DNA of 64,000 nucleotides from contig JAFAVK010000052.1 in NCBI GenBank assembly GCA_019242475.1, positions 55,359-119,358 on the forward strand, given 5' to 3'. The notes beneath the pieces were generated by a model. That model worked only from the letters and a program-made list of their open reading frames with translations, was not told the DNA's origin and searched no databases. Shown here piece after piece: positions 45,798-54,423 of this stretch (its first letter is position 1; every line of letters starts with the position of its first letter). The DNA is from Acidobacteriota bacterium. GTDB lineage: Bacteria > Acidobacteriota > Blastocatellia > Pyrinomonadales > Pyrinomonadaceae. The translations under genes were made by a program, and so were the position numbers.

Positions 45798-47000
45798 CTA
45801 AGCCTTTACCCTTCGAAACGCCGCGAGCGCCGCCTCCTGCACCGCGCGCAGCGGGACGTTGTGTGCGCGCGCGGCCGCGCGGCAGTCTTCGTACTCGGGC
45901 GTCGCGCCGAGCGTCTGCCCTTCTCTGCGCGCGACCTTGACGGCAATCGTACCGAACTCGGTCTCGACAGTCACGGCCTCCCTCTCCAGAGCGCGCCGCC
46001 TGACGGTGTAAGAGCGCACGCCCAGAGTCGGCGTCTCGGCGAAGAGGAGTCCGTGCATGGCCTCGCCGTCTGCGGGGCGGCAGAGGATCGAGACGAGCAC
46101 GCCGGGCCGGTTCTTCTTCATCTGCACGTGCGTGAAGAAGCAGTCGAGCGCGCCGGCTTCGAACGCCTTCTCCAAAAGATGACCGAGGACTTGCGGCGAC
46201 ACGTCGTCAACGTTCGTCTCGACCATTAACAACTCCTCTTCATCTTGCCCGGAGACGCCTGACGGCGTCTCCCCGGCCTTATCGGACTCGCCGAGGAGCA
46301 GGCGCAGCACGTTCGGAAAGTTCTTGTACTCGCGCCCGCCCGCGCCGTAGCCGGTCGCCTCGATCTTCATCCGCGGCAGCGCGCCGAACTCCTCGCACAC
46401 GGCCGCCACGATGGCCGCGCCCGTCGGCGTGACCAGCTCGCCGACGATGTCGGTCGAGTAGACGGGCGCGCCTTTCAGAAGCTCCGCGACCGCGGGCGGC
46501 GGGACGGGGAAACGCCCGTGTGCCATCTCGACCGTGCCGCTCCCGACGTGCAGGGCCGAGGCGGCGAAGCGTTCGACCTGCAAGAGCTCAAACCCGATGC
46601 ACGCGCCGACCACATCCACGATGGCGTCCACGGCGCCGACCTCGTGGAAGTGTATGCGCTCGACCGGCACGCCGTGGACGCGCGCCTCGGCCTCGCCCAG
46701 GCGCCGGAAGATTTTCAGCGCGCGCCCTTTGACCGAGTCGTTCAGGCGAGAGTCGCCGATGATCTTCTCGATGTGCGAGAGGTGCCGGTGCTTCGTCTCT
46801 TCTTTGGTGAGCTTAACCAATGCGCGCGTCGCGCCGATGCCGCTGCGGTCAACCTTCTCGAAACTTATCTCGTAGCCGTCCACGCCGAGCAGCGCGAGCC
46901 GCTCCGTCAACTCGCGCGCGTCCGCCCCGGCGTCCACGAGCGCGCCGAGCGTCATGTCGCCGCTGACGCCGGCGAAGCAGTCGAAATAGAGAGTCCTCAA
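45798..47000 (-). CDS. larC: Nickel-insertion protein LarC (pincer nucleotide synthesis)
   Basis: LarC is a CTP-dependent cyclometallase that inserts nickel into the pyridinium pincer nucleotide used by lactate racemase and related enzymes. Family sequence is present from TLYFDCFAGVSGDMTLGALVDAGA through the ETNVDDVSPQVLGHLLEKAF motif to the C-terminal domain. In Lactobacillus the gene is expressed through a programmed frameshift; here it is one open frame. A short insert near residue 245 (GESDKAGETPSGVSG) has a hairpin in its DNA. The start is TTG with AAGGAG 5 bases upstream. No larB, larE or larA is visible. Confidence 0.9.
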   Translation of the reverse strand: MRTLYFDCFAGVSGDMTLGALVDAGADARELTERLALLGVDGYEISFEKVDRSGIGATRALVKLTKEETKHRHLSHIEKIIGDSRLNDSVKGRALKIFRRLGEAEARVHGVPVERIHFHEVGAVDAIVDVVGACIGFELLQVERFAASALHVGSGTVEMAHGRFPVPPPAVAELLKGAPVYSTDIVGELVTPTGAAIVAAVCEEFGALPRMKIEATGYGAGGREYKNFPNVLRLLLGESDKAGETPSGVSGQDEEELLMVETNVDDVSPQVLGHLLEKAFEAGALDCFFTHVQMKKNRPGVLVSILCRPADGEAMHGLLFAETPTLGVRSYTVRRRALEREAVTVETEFGTIAVKVARREGQTLGATPEYEDCRAAARAHNVPLRAVQEAALAAFRRVKA

Positions 47001-47756
47001 CTAAGCTCCTTCTTCATCCAGCAAAGGCAGAATCTCGCCCGCCGCCCCGCGCAGCGTCGCGTCGCAGGCTTCGGAGAGCGGCGTCGGCTCCGGGTTGATT
47101 TCGACGAGGAACGCGCCCGCCTCGGCCGCCGCGTAGGGCAGACCGGCCGCCGGGTAGACGATGGCCGAAGTGCCGACGACGAAGCAGAGGTCACAACGGG
47201 CGGCGCGCTCGGCCGCCGAAATCCAGACGCGCTCGGGCAGCATCTCGCCGAAGAGCACCACGTCCGGCCGCATCTGCCCGCCGCACGCGACGCACACGGG
47301 CGGTCGCACGTCGGAAGGCTTCTCGCGCAGCTCTTCCCTGCCCCCACACTTCAGACAGCGAGCGCGCCAGGCGTTGCCGTGCAGTTCCAAGACCTCGCGC
47401 GAGCCCGCCGCGGCGTGCAGGCCGTCGATGTTCTGCGTGGCGAGTGTGAACGAGTCGAATCTGTCTTGCCAGCGCGCGATGGTCTCGTGCGCGGGGTTCG
47501 GCCGGCAGGTCGAGAGCACGCCGCGGCGGTAGTCGAACCACTCCCAGACTTCGGGCAGGTTGCTCCTGACCATCCCGGCCGACGAGATGACTTCGAACGG
47601 CATGCCCTTCCAGACGGCCGTCCGGCCGCCGCCGCGGAAGGTCGGAACGCCGCTCTCGGCCGAGACGCCCGCGCCGGTCAGCACGAAGACGCTCCGCGCT
47701 GAACGGAGACGTTCCCGCAGCTCTCCGGGGATGTCCAGATGTTCTTTGGCGTGCAT
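47001..47756 (-). CDS. cobB: Sir2-family NAD-dependent protein deacylase
   Basis: CobB removes acyl groups from lysines using NAD. The NAD-binding GAGVSAESGVPTFRGGG, LATQNIDGLHAAAG with the catalytic His in LELHGNAWRARC, the zinc site (CLKCGG and CVACGG) and VVGTSAIVYPAAGLP are all present. The ATG at 47756 gives 251 residues; the track start adds 15 residues over the divergent promoter region. It ends at the base adjoining the larC start, so the two are cotranscribed. Confidence 0.93.
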   Translation of the reverse strand: MHAKEHLDIPGELRERLRSARSVFVLTGAGVSAESGVPTFRGGGRTAVWKGMPFEVISSAGMVRSNLPEVWEWFDYRRGVLSTCRPNPAHETIARWQDRFDSFTLATQNIDGLHAAAGSREVLELHGNAWRARCLKCGGREELREKPSDVRPPVCVACGGQMRPDVVLFGEMLPERVWISAAERAARCDLCFVVGTSAIVYPAAGLPYAAAEAGAFLVEINPEPTPLSEACDATLRGAAGEILPLLDEEGA

Positions 47757-47835
47757 TGAAATCGAATTCGATGGTAGCAGAGCGCGTCGGGCGAGTGTCA
47801 AGCAAGTGCGTTGGCGCCGCGCGAATCGGCTGAGC

Positions 47836-47841
47836 TATACT
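47836..47841 (+). promoter_or_regulatory. Candidate -10 box of argS
   Basis: TATACT at 47836-47841 lies within the track's argS frame. TTGGCG 19 bases upstream (47811-47816) is a poor but possible -35. If used, translation must start at GTG 47868 or TTG 47889 rather than at 47811. Confidence 0.4.
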
Positions 47842-47888
47842 CTCTGCTTTTCCGGCCGACCGAGAAAGTGTCAGAGGAAACATACGCC

Positions 47889-49946
47889 TTGAACCTGAGC
47901 GAACTGCAAGAGTCCCTGCGCGAGCGCGTCCGCGCCGCCGCCGCCGAAAAATTCGGGGTCGAACTCGAACAATTCCCCGCGGAGGTTCCGCCCCGCACGG
48001 AGTTGGGCGACCTCGCCTTCCCCGTCGCCTTCGAGCTGGCGAAGCGCATCAAGCAGGCGACCGGCGAGAAGCGCAACCCGCGCGCCATCGCGGAAGAGCT
48101 CAAGCAGGTGCTCGAATCGGACGCGGCGGTCGCGCGCGTCGAAGTCGCCGGCGCCGGCTACCTCAACCTCTTCTACGACCGAGCGCGACTGCTGGCGGCA
48201 CTCTCTTCGTCAACGACCGAAGCGACGGCCGCGGCCCCCTCGTCCGAAGACCGGCCCAAGCGGATGGTCGAGCACACGAGCGTCAACCCGAACAAGGCCG
48301 CGCACATCGGCCACCTGCGCAACTCCGTCCTCGGCGACACCTTCGTCCGCATCCTCCGGGCCAACGGCGAGCGCGTCGAGGTGCACAACTACATCGACAA
48401 CACCGGCGTGCAGGTCGCCGACGTGGTCGTCGGCTTCCAACACCTCGAAGGCATGTCGCTCGCAGACGTGCGCGCGCTCGACGCCTCTTTAAAAGAGGAC
48501 TACCCGTTCGACTATTACTGCTGGGACTTGTACGCGCGCGTCGGCCTCTTCTACAGGGGCGGCGACCCGGACGCGAAGGAAGACCCGGAGCGTCTGAAGC
48601 TGCGCGTCGAGACTTTGCACGCGCTCGAAGAGGGCGGGAACGCGACGGCCGAGCTGGCCGACTACGTCGCGACGCGCATCGTGCATCAACATCTCGACAC
48701 GATGCGCCGGCTCGGCATCACGTACGACCTTTTGCCGCGCGAGTCCGAAGTCCTGCACTTCCTCTGGTCGCACGCCTTCGAGCGCATGAAGGAGTCGGGC
48801 GCGATTCACTTCCAGACCGAAGGCAAGAACCGGGGCTGCTGGGTCATGCCGATGGAGGGCCACGAAGGGAGCGAAGAGCACGAGCCCGACAAGGTCATCG
48901 TCCGCTCCAATGGCACCATCACCTACACGGGCAAGGACATCGCTTATCAACTCTGGAAGCTCGGGCAGGTTGACCTCAACTTCTACTTCAAGCCCTTCCG
49001 CACCGAGCCCGACGGCCACGCCGTCTGGACGACGACGAGCAACAAGGAAGAGGCCGCGTCGGACGCGCCGCACTTCGGCGCGGGCGCGACCGTCTATAAC
49101 GTCATCGACTCGCGCCAGTCCTACCCGCAGGAGGTCGTCAAGCGCGGCGTCGCGGCCGTCGCGCCGCAGGTCGGCGAGGCGGCGAGCGCCCACCTCTCCT
49201 ACGAGAGGGTCGTGCTCACACCGGCCGCGGCCGAGGAGCTGGGGCTTGAGCTGAGCACAGAGGAAAAGTCACGCACCTTCGTCGAGATGAGCGGCCGCCG
49301 CGGCCTCGGCGTCAAGGCCGACGACTTCATCGACACGCTCGAAGCGAACGCCCTGCGCGAGGTCGAAGGCCGCCACCCCGACATTCCCGACGAAGAGAAA
49401 CGGGCGGCGGCGCACGCCCTCGCCGTCGGCGCGCTCCGCTACTTCCTGATGAAGTGGACGCGGAACTCCGTCATCGTCTTCGACTTTAAGGAGGCGCTTT
49501 CGACGAAGGGCGAGGCCGGCCCTTACTGCCAGTACGCGGCCGTGCGCGCCAACTCCATCTTTCGCAAGTTGCCAAACGGCGAGCTTGAGAATGCACAACG
49601 CCTGATCGCCTCGTCGGCCGCTGAGGGCGGCGAGGCGGCCGAGTCCGTGCGCAAAGTTTTCGAGGGCGAGATCGGGGACGAGATTTGGTCGCTGGTGACG
49701 CTGGCGGCGCGCCTGCCCCAGGTGCTCCAACAGTCGGCCAGCTTCGCGGAGCCTTCGCACCTCGCGAAGTACACCTTCCAACTGGCACAGGCATTTAACT
49801 TCTTCTACAATCGCGACGAGAACCGCATCCTCGAAGAGCGGGACGCGGTCAGGCGCGCCGTCCTCGTCTACGTCACAGACTTCGTGCGCACACAACTCAC
49901 GTCCGCGCTCGCCACGCTCGGCATCGAGGTGCCCGAGCGGATGTGA
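47889..49946 (+). CDS. argS: Arginyl-tRNA synthetase
   Basis: ArgS charges tRNA-Arg. The N-terminal Add-1 domain (LQESLRERVRAAAAEKFGVELEQF) is followed by the class I core with VEHTSVNPNKAAHIGHLRNSVLGDT (HIGH) and the DALR anticodon domain near the C-terminus (AQAFNFFYNRDEN). The KMSKS region reads EMSGRRGLGVKADD, a family variant. The start is uncertain: TTG 47889, preceded by AGAGGA, gives 685 residues and begins at the conserved LSELQ; GTG 47868 is the alternative. The protein is longer than most ArgS because of an enlarged catalytic-domain insertion. Confidence 0.9.
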   Translation: MNLSELQESLRERVRAAAAEKFGVELEQFPAEVPPRTELGDLAFPVAFELAKRIKQATGEKRNPRAIAEELKQVLESDAAVARVEVAGAGYLNLFYDRARLLAALSSSTTEATAAAPSSEDRPKRMVEHTSVNPNKAAHIGHLRNSVLGDTFVRILRANGERVEVHNYIDNTGVQVADVVVGFQHLEGMSLADVRALDASLKEDYPFDYYCWDLYARVGLFYRGGDPDAKEDPERLKLRVETLHALEEGGNATAELADYVATRIVHQHLDTMRRLGITYDLLPRESEVLHFLWSHAFERMKESGAIHFQTEGKNRGCWVMPMEGHEGSEEHEPDKVIVRSNGTITYTGKDIAYQLWKLGQVDLNFYFKPFRTEPDGHAVWTTTSNKEEAASDAPHFGAGATVYNVIDSRQSYPQEVVKRGVAAVAPQVGEAASAHLSYERVVLTPAAAEELGLELSTEEKSRTFVEMSGRRGLGVKADDFIDTLEANALREVEGRHPDIPDEEKRAAAHALAVGALRYFLMKWTRNSVIVFDFKEALSTKGEAGPYCQYAAVRANSIFRKLPNGELENAQRLIASSAAEGGEAAESVRKVFEGEIGDEIWSLVTLAARLPQVLQQSASFAEPSHLAKYTFQLAQAFNFFYNRDENRILEERDAVRRAVLVYVTDFVRTQLTSALATLGIEVPERM

Positions 49947-50017
49947 GCGCGCCCGGCGGCACGAGCCTTGCACAAATTTTTAGCGGCTTAAGACTTTTAC
50001 AGGTTTAGAGGTACACG

Positions 50018-51037
50018 ATGCTTATCGTCATGAAGGCCGACGCCACCGAACGCGACGTGGCGGAGGTCGAGCGCGTCATCACGGAGATGGGCTACCGCCC
50101 GCACACGATGCCCGGCGCCTCGCGCACGGCCATCGGCATCACGGGCAACGACAAGCCCGTGGACATCACGCGCTTCGAGACGCTGCACGGCGTGGCCGAG
50201 GCCATCCGCGTCACCAAGCCCTACAAGCTCGTCACGCTCGACCTGCGCCCCGAGAAGACGGTCGTCCGTGTCGGCGACGCCGAGATCGGCGGCGAAGAAC
50301 TCGCCATCATCGCCGGCCCCTGCGCCGTCGAGAACCGCGAACAACTCTTCGCCGTGGCCGAGGCCGTCCGCCGCAGCGGCGCGCGCTTCTTCCGCGGCGG
50401 CGCGTTCAAACCGCGCACGAGCCCTTACGCGTTTCAAGGGCTGGGCGAAGAGGGCTTGAAGCTTCTGGCGGAAGTCCGCGAGGCGTTCGGCCTGAAGATC
50501 GTGACGGAGGCGGTGGACGAGGCGAGCGCGGACTTGGTGGACAGGTACGCGGACGTGTTCCAGGTCGGCGCGCGCAACATGCAGAACTTCTCTCTGCTCA
50601 AGCGCGCGGGTCGCTCGCGGCTGCCGGTGCTTTTGAAGCGCGGACTGTCGGCGACCGTGGACGAGTGGCTGCTCGCGGCCGAGTACGTCATGGCCGAGGG
50701 CAACTACAACGTCGTCCTCTGCGAGCGCGGCGTGCGCACCTTCGCGCAGCACACGCGCAACACGCTCGACCTCGCGGCCGTGCCCGCGGTGCAGCGCATC
50801 TCGCACCTGCCGGTCGTCATCGACCCCTCGCACGGCACGGGCAAGAATCACATGGTCACGCCGCTCGCGCGCGCGGGCGTCGCCGTCGGCGCCGACGGCC
50901 TCATCATCGAAGTCCACAACCAGCCCGAGCGCGCCCTCTCCGACGGCGCGCAGTCGCTCACCCTCGAACAGTACGAACAGCTCGCCCGCGAGGTGCGCGC
51001 CATCCACGAAGTCATCGCCCCCGCGCCGGTCGGTTGA
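50018..51037 (+). CDS. aroF: 3-deoxy-7-phosphoheptulonate synthase, type I beta
   Basis: DAHP synthase condenses phosphoenolpyruvate and erythrose-4-phosphate at the entry to the shikimate pathway. An N-terminal ferredoxin-like regulatory domain (residues 1-70, [21 protein letters not shown]) precedes the barrel with [50 protein letters not shown], and [14 protein letters not shown]. This is the Thermotoga-like form whose N-terminal domain gives feedback control by aromatic amino acids. It is followed at once by a heptad hairpin. Confidence 0.95.
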   Translation: MLIVMKADATERDVAEVERVITEMGYRPHTMPGASRTAIGITGNDKPVDITRFETLHGVAEAIRVTKPYKLVTLDLRPEKTVVRVGDAEIGGEELAIIAGPCAVENREQLFAVAEAVRRSGARFFRGGAFKPRTSPYAFQGLGEEGLKLLAEVREAFGLKIVTEAVDEASADLVDRYADVFQVGARNMQNFSLLKRAGRSRLPVLLKRGLSATVDEWLLAAEYVMAEGNYNVVLCERGVRTFAQHTRNTLDLAAVPAVQRISHLPVVIDPSHGTGKNHMVTPLARAGVAVGADGLIIEVHNQPERALSDGAQSLTLEQYEQLAREVRAIHEVIAPAPVG

Positions 51038-51040
51038 GAG

Positions 51041-51126
51041 AAGGCAAAGGGCAGAAGGCAAAAGGCAAAAATGAAAGACGAGGGGCGTGCTCCCTGTCTT
51101 CACTTTTGCCTTTTGCCTTTTGCCTT
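51041..51126. repeat. Heptad-repeat hairpin (AAGGCAA units) after aroF
   Basis: Left-arm units AAGGCAA/AGGGCAG/AAGGCAA (51041-51079) pair with the right arm TTTTGCC units (51096-51126), about 26 of 29 bases matching. It lies between convergent aroF and a receiver-domain gene and could terminate both. Confidence 0.88.
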
Positions 51127-51127
51127 C

Positions 51128-51490
51128 CTACAGTTCTCCGCTCAGGATTTGTCCCAAACGCTGCGTGAAGACTGACCGCGGCAGGACGTGTTCGACGCCG
51201 GCCTCAAGCGCTCTGCGCCGGAGTTCCGTCTCGACGTGTGAGAAGAAGGCGACGACGGGGACGGCGCGCAGTTGTTCGTCGGCCTTGAGGCGCGCGGCCA
51301 GTCGGACGGGGTCGAAGCGCGTCTCTTGCAGATCGAGGATGACGAGCGAGGGCATCTCGGTCTTCGCGTAGTCGAAGAGCCCCGCCTCCGTCCGCGCGAA
51401 ATCGACCGTGACGTTGAGGTGCTCCGCCGTCCCGCGAATCTTCGAGGCGAAGAACATGTCGCTCACTGCGGCGATAACGCGTCTGTTCAT
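51128..51490 (-). CDS. Degenerate receiver (response-regulator-like) domain protein
   Basis: This stand-alone 120-residue domain has CheY-like alternation. A phosphorylatable Asp is plausible in SLVILDLQ near residue 53. The conserved Lys after beta-5 appears as Arg (VLPRSVF), and the acidic pair after beta-1 is reduced (VSDMFF). It may be a pseudo-receiver that works without phosphorylation. No histidine kinase is adjacent. Its start is only a few bases from the divergent promoter at 51493. Confidence 0.7.
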   Translation of the reverse strand: MNRRVIAAVSDMFFASKIRGTAEHLNVTVDFARTEAGLFDYAKTEMPSLVILDLQETRFDPVRLAARLKADEQLRAVPVVAFFSHVETELRRRALEAGVEHVLPRSVFTQRLGQILSGEL

Positions 51491-51492
51491 CT

Positions 51493-51498
51493 ATAATC
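51493..51498 (+). promoter_or_regulatory. -10 box TATAAT of the nuclease gene
   Basis: A perfect TATAAT lies directly upstream of the divergent receiver gene and 39 bases before the GTG at 51537. No good -35 is seen at 16-18 bases. Confidence 0.45.
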
Positions 51499-51536
51499 CC
51501 CCCACGCTCTATCCGAATCCATTGTGCGAGCCGATT

Positions 51537-52475
51537 GTGCAACACGTCAGCGACGCGAGCCAAGCCGAGCCCGAACTCGAAATCGAGCGCGGCGATTTCG
51601 CGGCTCAACCTGTTTCGTCGGAAGGGCCGCGGCGGCTGGTCGTCGTCACCTACAACATCAGGTACGCGGTCGGCTCGCGCCTCATCGGCGGGAGCCTTCT
51701 GCGCCGCGCCGGCCTCGGCCAGCCGGGCCGCCGCCCGCGGCTCGTCGGCGACAACATCCGCAAAGCCGCGCGCATACTTTCAGACGGCGCTTATCTGCCA
51801 CGCGCCGACGTGGTCGCTTTGCAGGAGGCGGACAGCGGCACCTTCCGCGCGGGCGGGCGCCACGTCGCGCGCGAGCTGGCCGGCGAGTTGAAGATGAACT
51901 ACGTCCGCGCGCACGTGCCGACGCCGTCGGACGTGGAGCCGAAGGGTCGCAAGTGGTGGCTCGACTTCGAGGAGCGCATGCTGCGCGGCGAGGCCGGGGA
52001 CACGGGCGTCGCCCTCCTCAGCCGTCTGCCGCTCTCACAGCCCGAGCGCATCGAGCTGCCGTGGGACGCGTGCCCCTGGCGGCCGCGTTTGGCCGTCGCG
52101 GCGTCCGTGCCCTTCGGCGGGCGCAGGCTGCACGTCTTTAACGCGCACATCGACACGCACGCGAGCGTCGAGGGCCAGCTCCGGCAGCACCGAACCATCC
52201 TCGCGCTGGCCGCGCGCACGGCGGAGCCGACCGTCCTGCTCGGCGACTTCAACACGCTGAACGACGAGGGGCGGCGGGCCGCCCGTGGGCTGCTGGAATC
52301 GGAAGGCTACGCGACGCCGCTCCCCACGAACACGCCGACCTGGCGCTCGGGGCCGATCCGGCACCACTTCGACTGGATATTCCTGCGCGGCGCGCGCGTG
52401 CTGCGCTGGGGCGTCGCGCGCGTGCGCGGCATCTCCGACCACTGGCCCGTCTGGGTCGAGATAGAAACGCAGTAG
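51537..52475 (+). CDS. Endonuclease/exonuclease/phosphatase family hydrolase
   Basis: The EEP fold is recognisable by VVTYNIRYAVG, VVALQEADSGT with the metal-binding Glu, FNAHIDTHASVEGQLRQ, LLGDFNTLND and the closing ISDHWPVWVE. Such enzymes cut phosphodiesters in nucleic acids, lipids or nucleotides; the substrate here is not evident. The track start at 51408 lies inside the opposite-strand gene and upstream of the TATAAT. GTG 51537 is chosen, with TTG 51522 possible, and neither has a strong ribosome site. It is followed after 3 bases by an RNA methyltransferase gene. Confidence 0.85.
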   Translation: MQHVSDASQAEPELEIERGDFAAQPVSSEGPRRLVVVTYNIRYAVGSRLIGGSLLRRAGLGQPGRRPRLVGDNIRKAARILSDGAYLPRADVVALQEADSGTFRAGGRHVARELAGELKMNYVRAHVPTPSDVEPKGRKWWLDFEERMLRGEAGDTGVALLSRLPLSQPERIELPWDACPWRPRLAVAASVPFGGRRLHVFNAHIDTHASVEGQLRQHRTILALAARTAEPTVLLGDFNTLNDEGRRAARGLLESEGYATPLPTNTPTWRSGPIRHHFDWIFLRGARVLRWGVARVRGISDHWPVWVEIETQ

Positions 52476-52478
52476 TCA

Positions 52479-53282
52479 ATGACGAGCGAGACCATCACCA
52501 GCCGGAAGAACCAGTTCGCGCAGCGCGCGCGTGCCGTCCGCGACGGGCGCGAGCGGGAGTTCGTCTTCGTCGAGGGCACGCGCCTGGTCGAAGAGGCTTT
52601 GGGCGCATCCATCGCGTTCGAGGCGGTGCTCTACACGCGCAGCCTCGCCGAAGACGAACGCGGGGCTTCGCTCCTTAAAAAACTTCAAGCCGTTTGCCGG
52701 AACACGTACGCCGTCTCCGAAGACGTGCTGGAATCCGTCTCGGACACGAAGACGCCGCAGGGCGTGCTGGCGCTCGCGCGCCGGCCGCAGACTGGGCGGG
52801 AGGTTTTAGAGCGCGCGGCGGGCGTGCCGCTGGTCGTCGTCATGCACGGGGCGAACAACCCTTCGAACGCGGGCGCGGTGCTGAGGGTCGCCGAGGCGGC
52901 GGGCGCGACCGGCGTCGTCCTGACGAAGGGCTCGACCGACCCGCTCTCGCCGAAGGGCCTGCGGGGCTCGATGGGTTCGGCGTTCCGCCTGCCGCTCTGG
53001 ACGGGGCCGACGCTCGAAGAGGCGCTCGGCTGGTGCTCGGAACGTGGCATCCGCACGGTTGCGACGGCGGCCGGCGCGCCGCGCCTGCACACAGAGATCG
53101 ACTGGACGCCGCCGCGCGCGGTCTTCCTCGGCCCCGAGGCCGGTGGGCTCTCCGACGAGGAAGCTCGGGCCGCGGACGACGCCGTGCGCATCCCCATGCG
53201 CGCCCCCGTGGAGAGTTTGAACCTCGCCACCGCGCTCGCGGTCGTCCTCTACGAGGCCGCGCGGCAGAGGCTTTTTGCTTGA
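52479..53282 (+). CDS. TrmH/SpoU-family RNA 2'-O-methyltransferase
   Basis: A SPOUT-class enzyme of 267 residues that methylates ribose 2'-OH of tRNA or rRNA. An N-terminal L30e-like substrate-binding domain (FVFVEGTRLVEEALGA) precedes the trefoil-knot domain with motif 1 (NNPSNAGAVLRVAEAAGATGVVLT), motif 2 (FLGPEAGGLSDEE) and motif 3 (IPMRAPVESLNLATALAVVLYEAAR). The exact target is not predictable. It begins 3 bases after the nuclease gene, so the two are probably one transcript. Confidence 0.92.
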   Translation: MTSETITSRKNQFAQRARAVRDGREREFVFVEGTRLVEEALGASIAFEAVLYTRSLAEDERGASLLKKLQAVCRNTYAVSEDVLESVSDTKTPQGVLALARRPQTGREVLERAAGVPLVVVMHGANNPSNAGAVLRVAEAAGATGVVLTKGSTDPLSPKGLRGSMGSAFRLPLWTGPTLEEALGWCSERGIRTVATAAGAPRLHTEIDWTPPRAVFLGPEAGGLSDEEARAADDAVRIPMRAPVESLNLATALAVVLYEAARQRLFA

Positions 53283-53473
53283 GCCCGCGCGGGCAAATGT
53301 CTCTTTCTTCTCACCTTTCCCTTCTGACTTTAGACGAGACTTCCGCGGGGCGGCTCATTTCGGCTAGAATGACCGCAGGTTATTCAAGGCGATAAACAGT
53401 TTTCCCCCTGCTCGAAGACCTTGCCGCCGTGCCGCCCCGGCTCGGTTGCGGTTTTGTCGCGGACGCCCCTTTT

Positions 53474-54337
53474 ATGAGTGAAGAGAAAGAGAAGAAGCGC
53501 GAAGGGAAGAAGCGCGACGCCGCGCCGAAGGAGAAGAAGCGCGACGAGGCGCTGGTCGAGCGCCTGATGCGGCGCGTGCTCGAAGGCATGGGCTCGGTCG
53601 TGGATCGCAAGCTCGGGCGCGAGGCCGACGCGCAGACGGGCTTCACGACGACCAAGCTCATCGAGCGCATGAAGCACCTCGTGGACGAGCGCGCGCGCAC
53701 CGATTCGGAAGGGCGCCGCATCGCCCCGCACCTCTTCAAGCTCAAGGTCGAGTGGGGCACGCACTCCGAGGCGCCGCCCGAGTACATCAAGGAGCTGGAG
53801 CACGAGGTGCTCGCCGCCGCCATCGACCACATCAACGACCGCCGCTACCGCACGCTCGCGCCCATCCAGGTCGAGACGAGCGCCGACATCTTCACCTCGG
53901 GCATCGCCGTCGATCCCTCCTACGGCGAGTTCGAGGAGGAGCTGAAGCGGCGCGACCAGGCCGAGCAGCTCCACGTGGAGATGGCCGGCGCGGTGCCGAA
54001 GGCGAAGACCTTGACGACGACCGACGTGCAAATCCTCGCGCGCGTCAACACCCCCGAGCGCTCCTTCGAGAAGCCGCTCGCGTTCCGGCCCGGCGGGCGC
54101 CGGATGGGCGTCGGGCGCGTGGCCGACAATGATTTGCAACTCGAACACCCGAGCGTCTCCAAGATTCACGCGTCGCTCGTGATGAACCGCGAGGGCACGC
54201 TGCTCGTCGCCGACACGGGCTCGACCAACGGCACCTTCATCAACGGCCGCCGCATCGCCTACGGCGAGGCGCGGCAGATCGAGGACGGCGACGTCGTCAG
54301 CTTCGGCGACGTGGAAGTAAGGTTTAAAAGGCAATGA
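53474..54337 (+). CDS. FhaA-like protein: DUF3662-type domain plus C-terminal FHA domain
   Basis: After a very basic Lys/Glu-rich leader, residues 30-165 resemble the N-terminal DUF3662 domain of actinobacterial FhaA (VLEGMGSVVDRKLG, VDERARTDSEGRRIAPHLFKLKVEW). The C-terminus is a forkhead-associated domain with phosphothreonine-binding residues in MGVGRVADNDLQLEHPSVSKIHASLV and DTGSTNGTFING. FhaA recruits phosphorylated cell-wall proteins. The ATG at 53474 starts the charged leader; the track start is 15 residues earlier. Its TGA stop is inside the left arm of the next hairpin. It opens the cell-shape and signalling cluster. Confidence 0.82.
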   Translation: MSEEKEKKREGKKRDAAPKEKKRDEALVERLMRRVLEGMGSVVDRKLGREADAQTGFTTTKLIERMKHLVDERARTDSEGRRIAPHLFKLKVEWGTHSEAPPEYIKELEHEVLAAAIDHINDRRYRTLAPIQVETSADIFTSGIAVDPSYGEFEEELKRRDQAEQLHVEMAGAVPKAKTLTTTDVQILARVNTPERSFEKPLAFRPGGRRMGVGRVADNDLQLEHPSVSKIHASLVMNREGTLLVADTGSTNGTFINGRRIAYGEARQIEDGDVVSFGDVEVRFKRQ

Positions 54338-54417
54338 TGAATGATGAGTGATGAATGATGAATGAAAGGCACGCTGCTTCTTATTCATCACTCATCACTC
54401 ATCATTCATCACTCATT
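54333..54417. repeat. Heptad-repeat hairpin (GATGAAT/GATGAGT units) between FhaA-like and PbpA-like genes
   Basis: Left arm units (54333-54366) pair with right arm ATTCATC/ACTCATC units (54381-54417), about 28 of 29 bases over the best stretch. The left arm carries the stop codon of the FhaA-like gene and the right arm ends 6 bases before the PbpA-like ATG. Confidence 0.9.
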
Positions 54418-54423
54418 AAAATT

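Noticed and set aside
46220-46300. Programmed frameshift in larC as in Lactobacillus
   Set aside because: The frame is continuous through the whole gene, so no recoding is needed.
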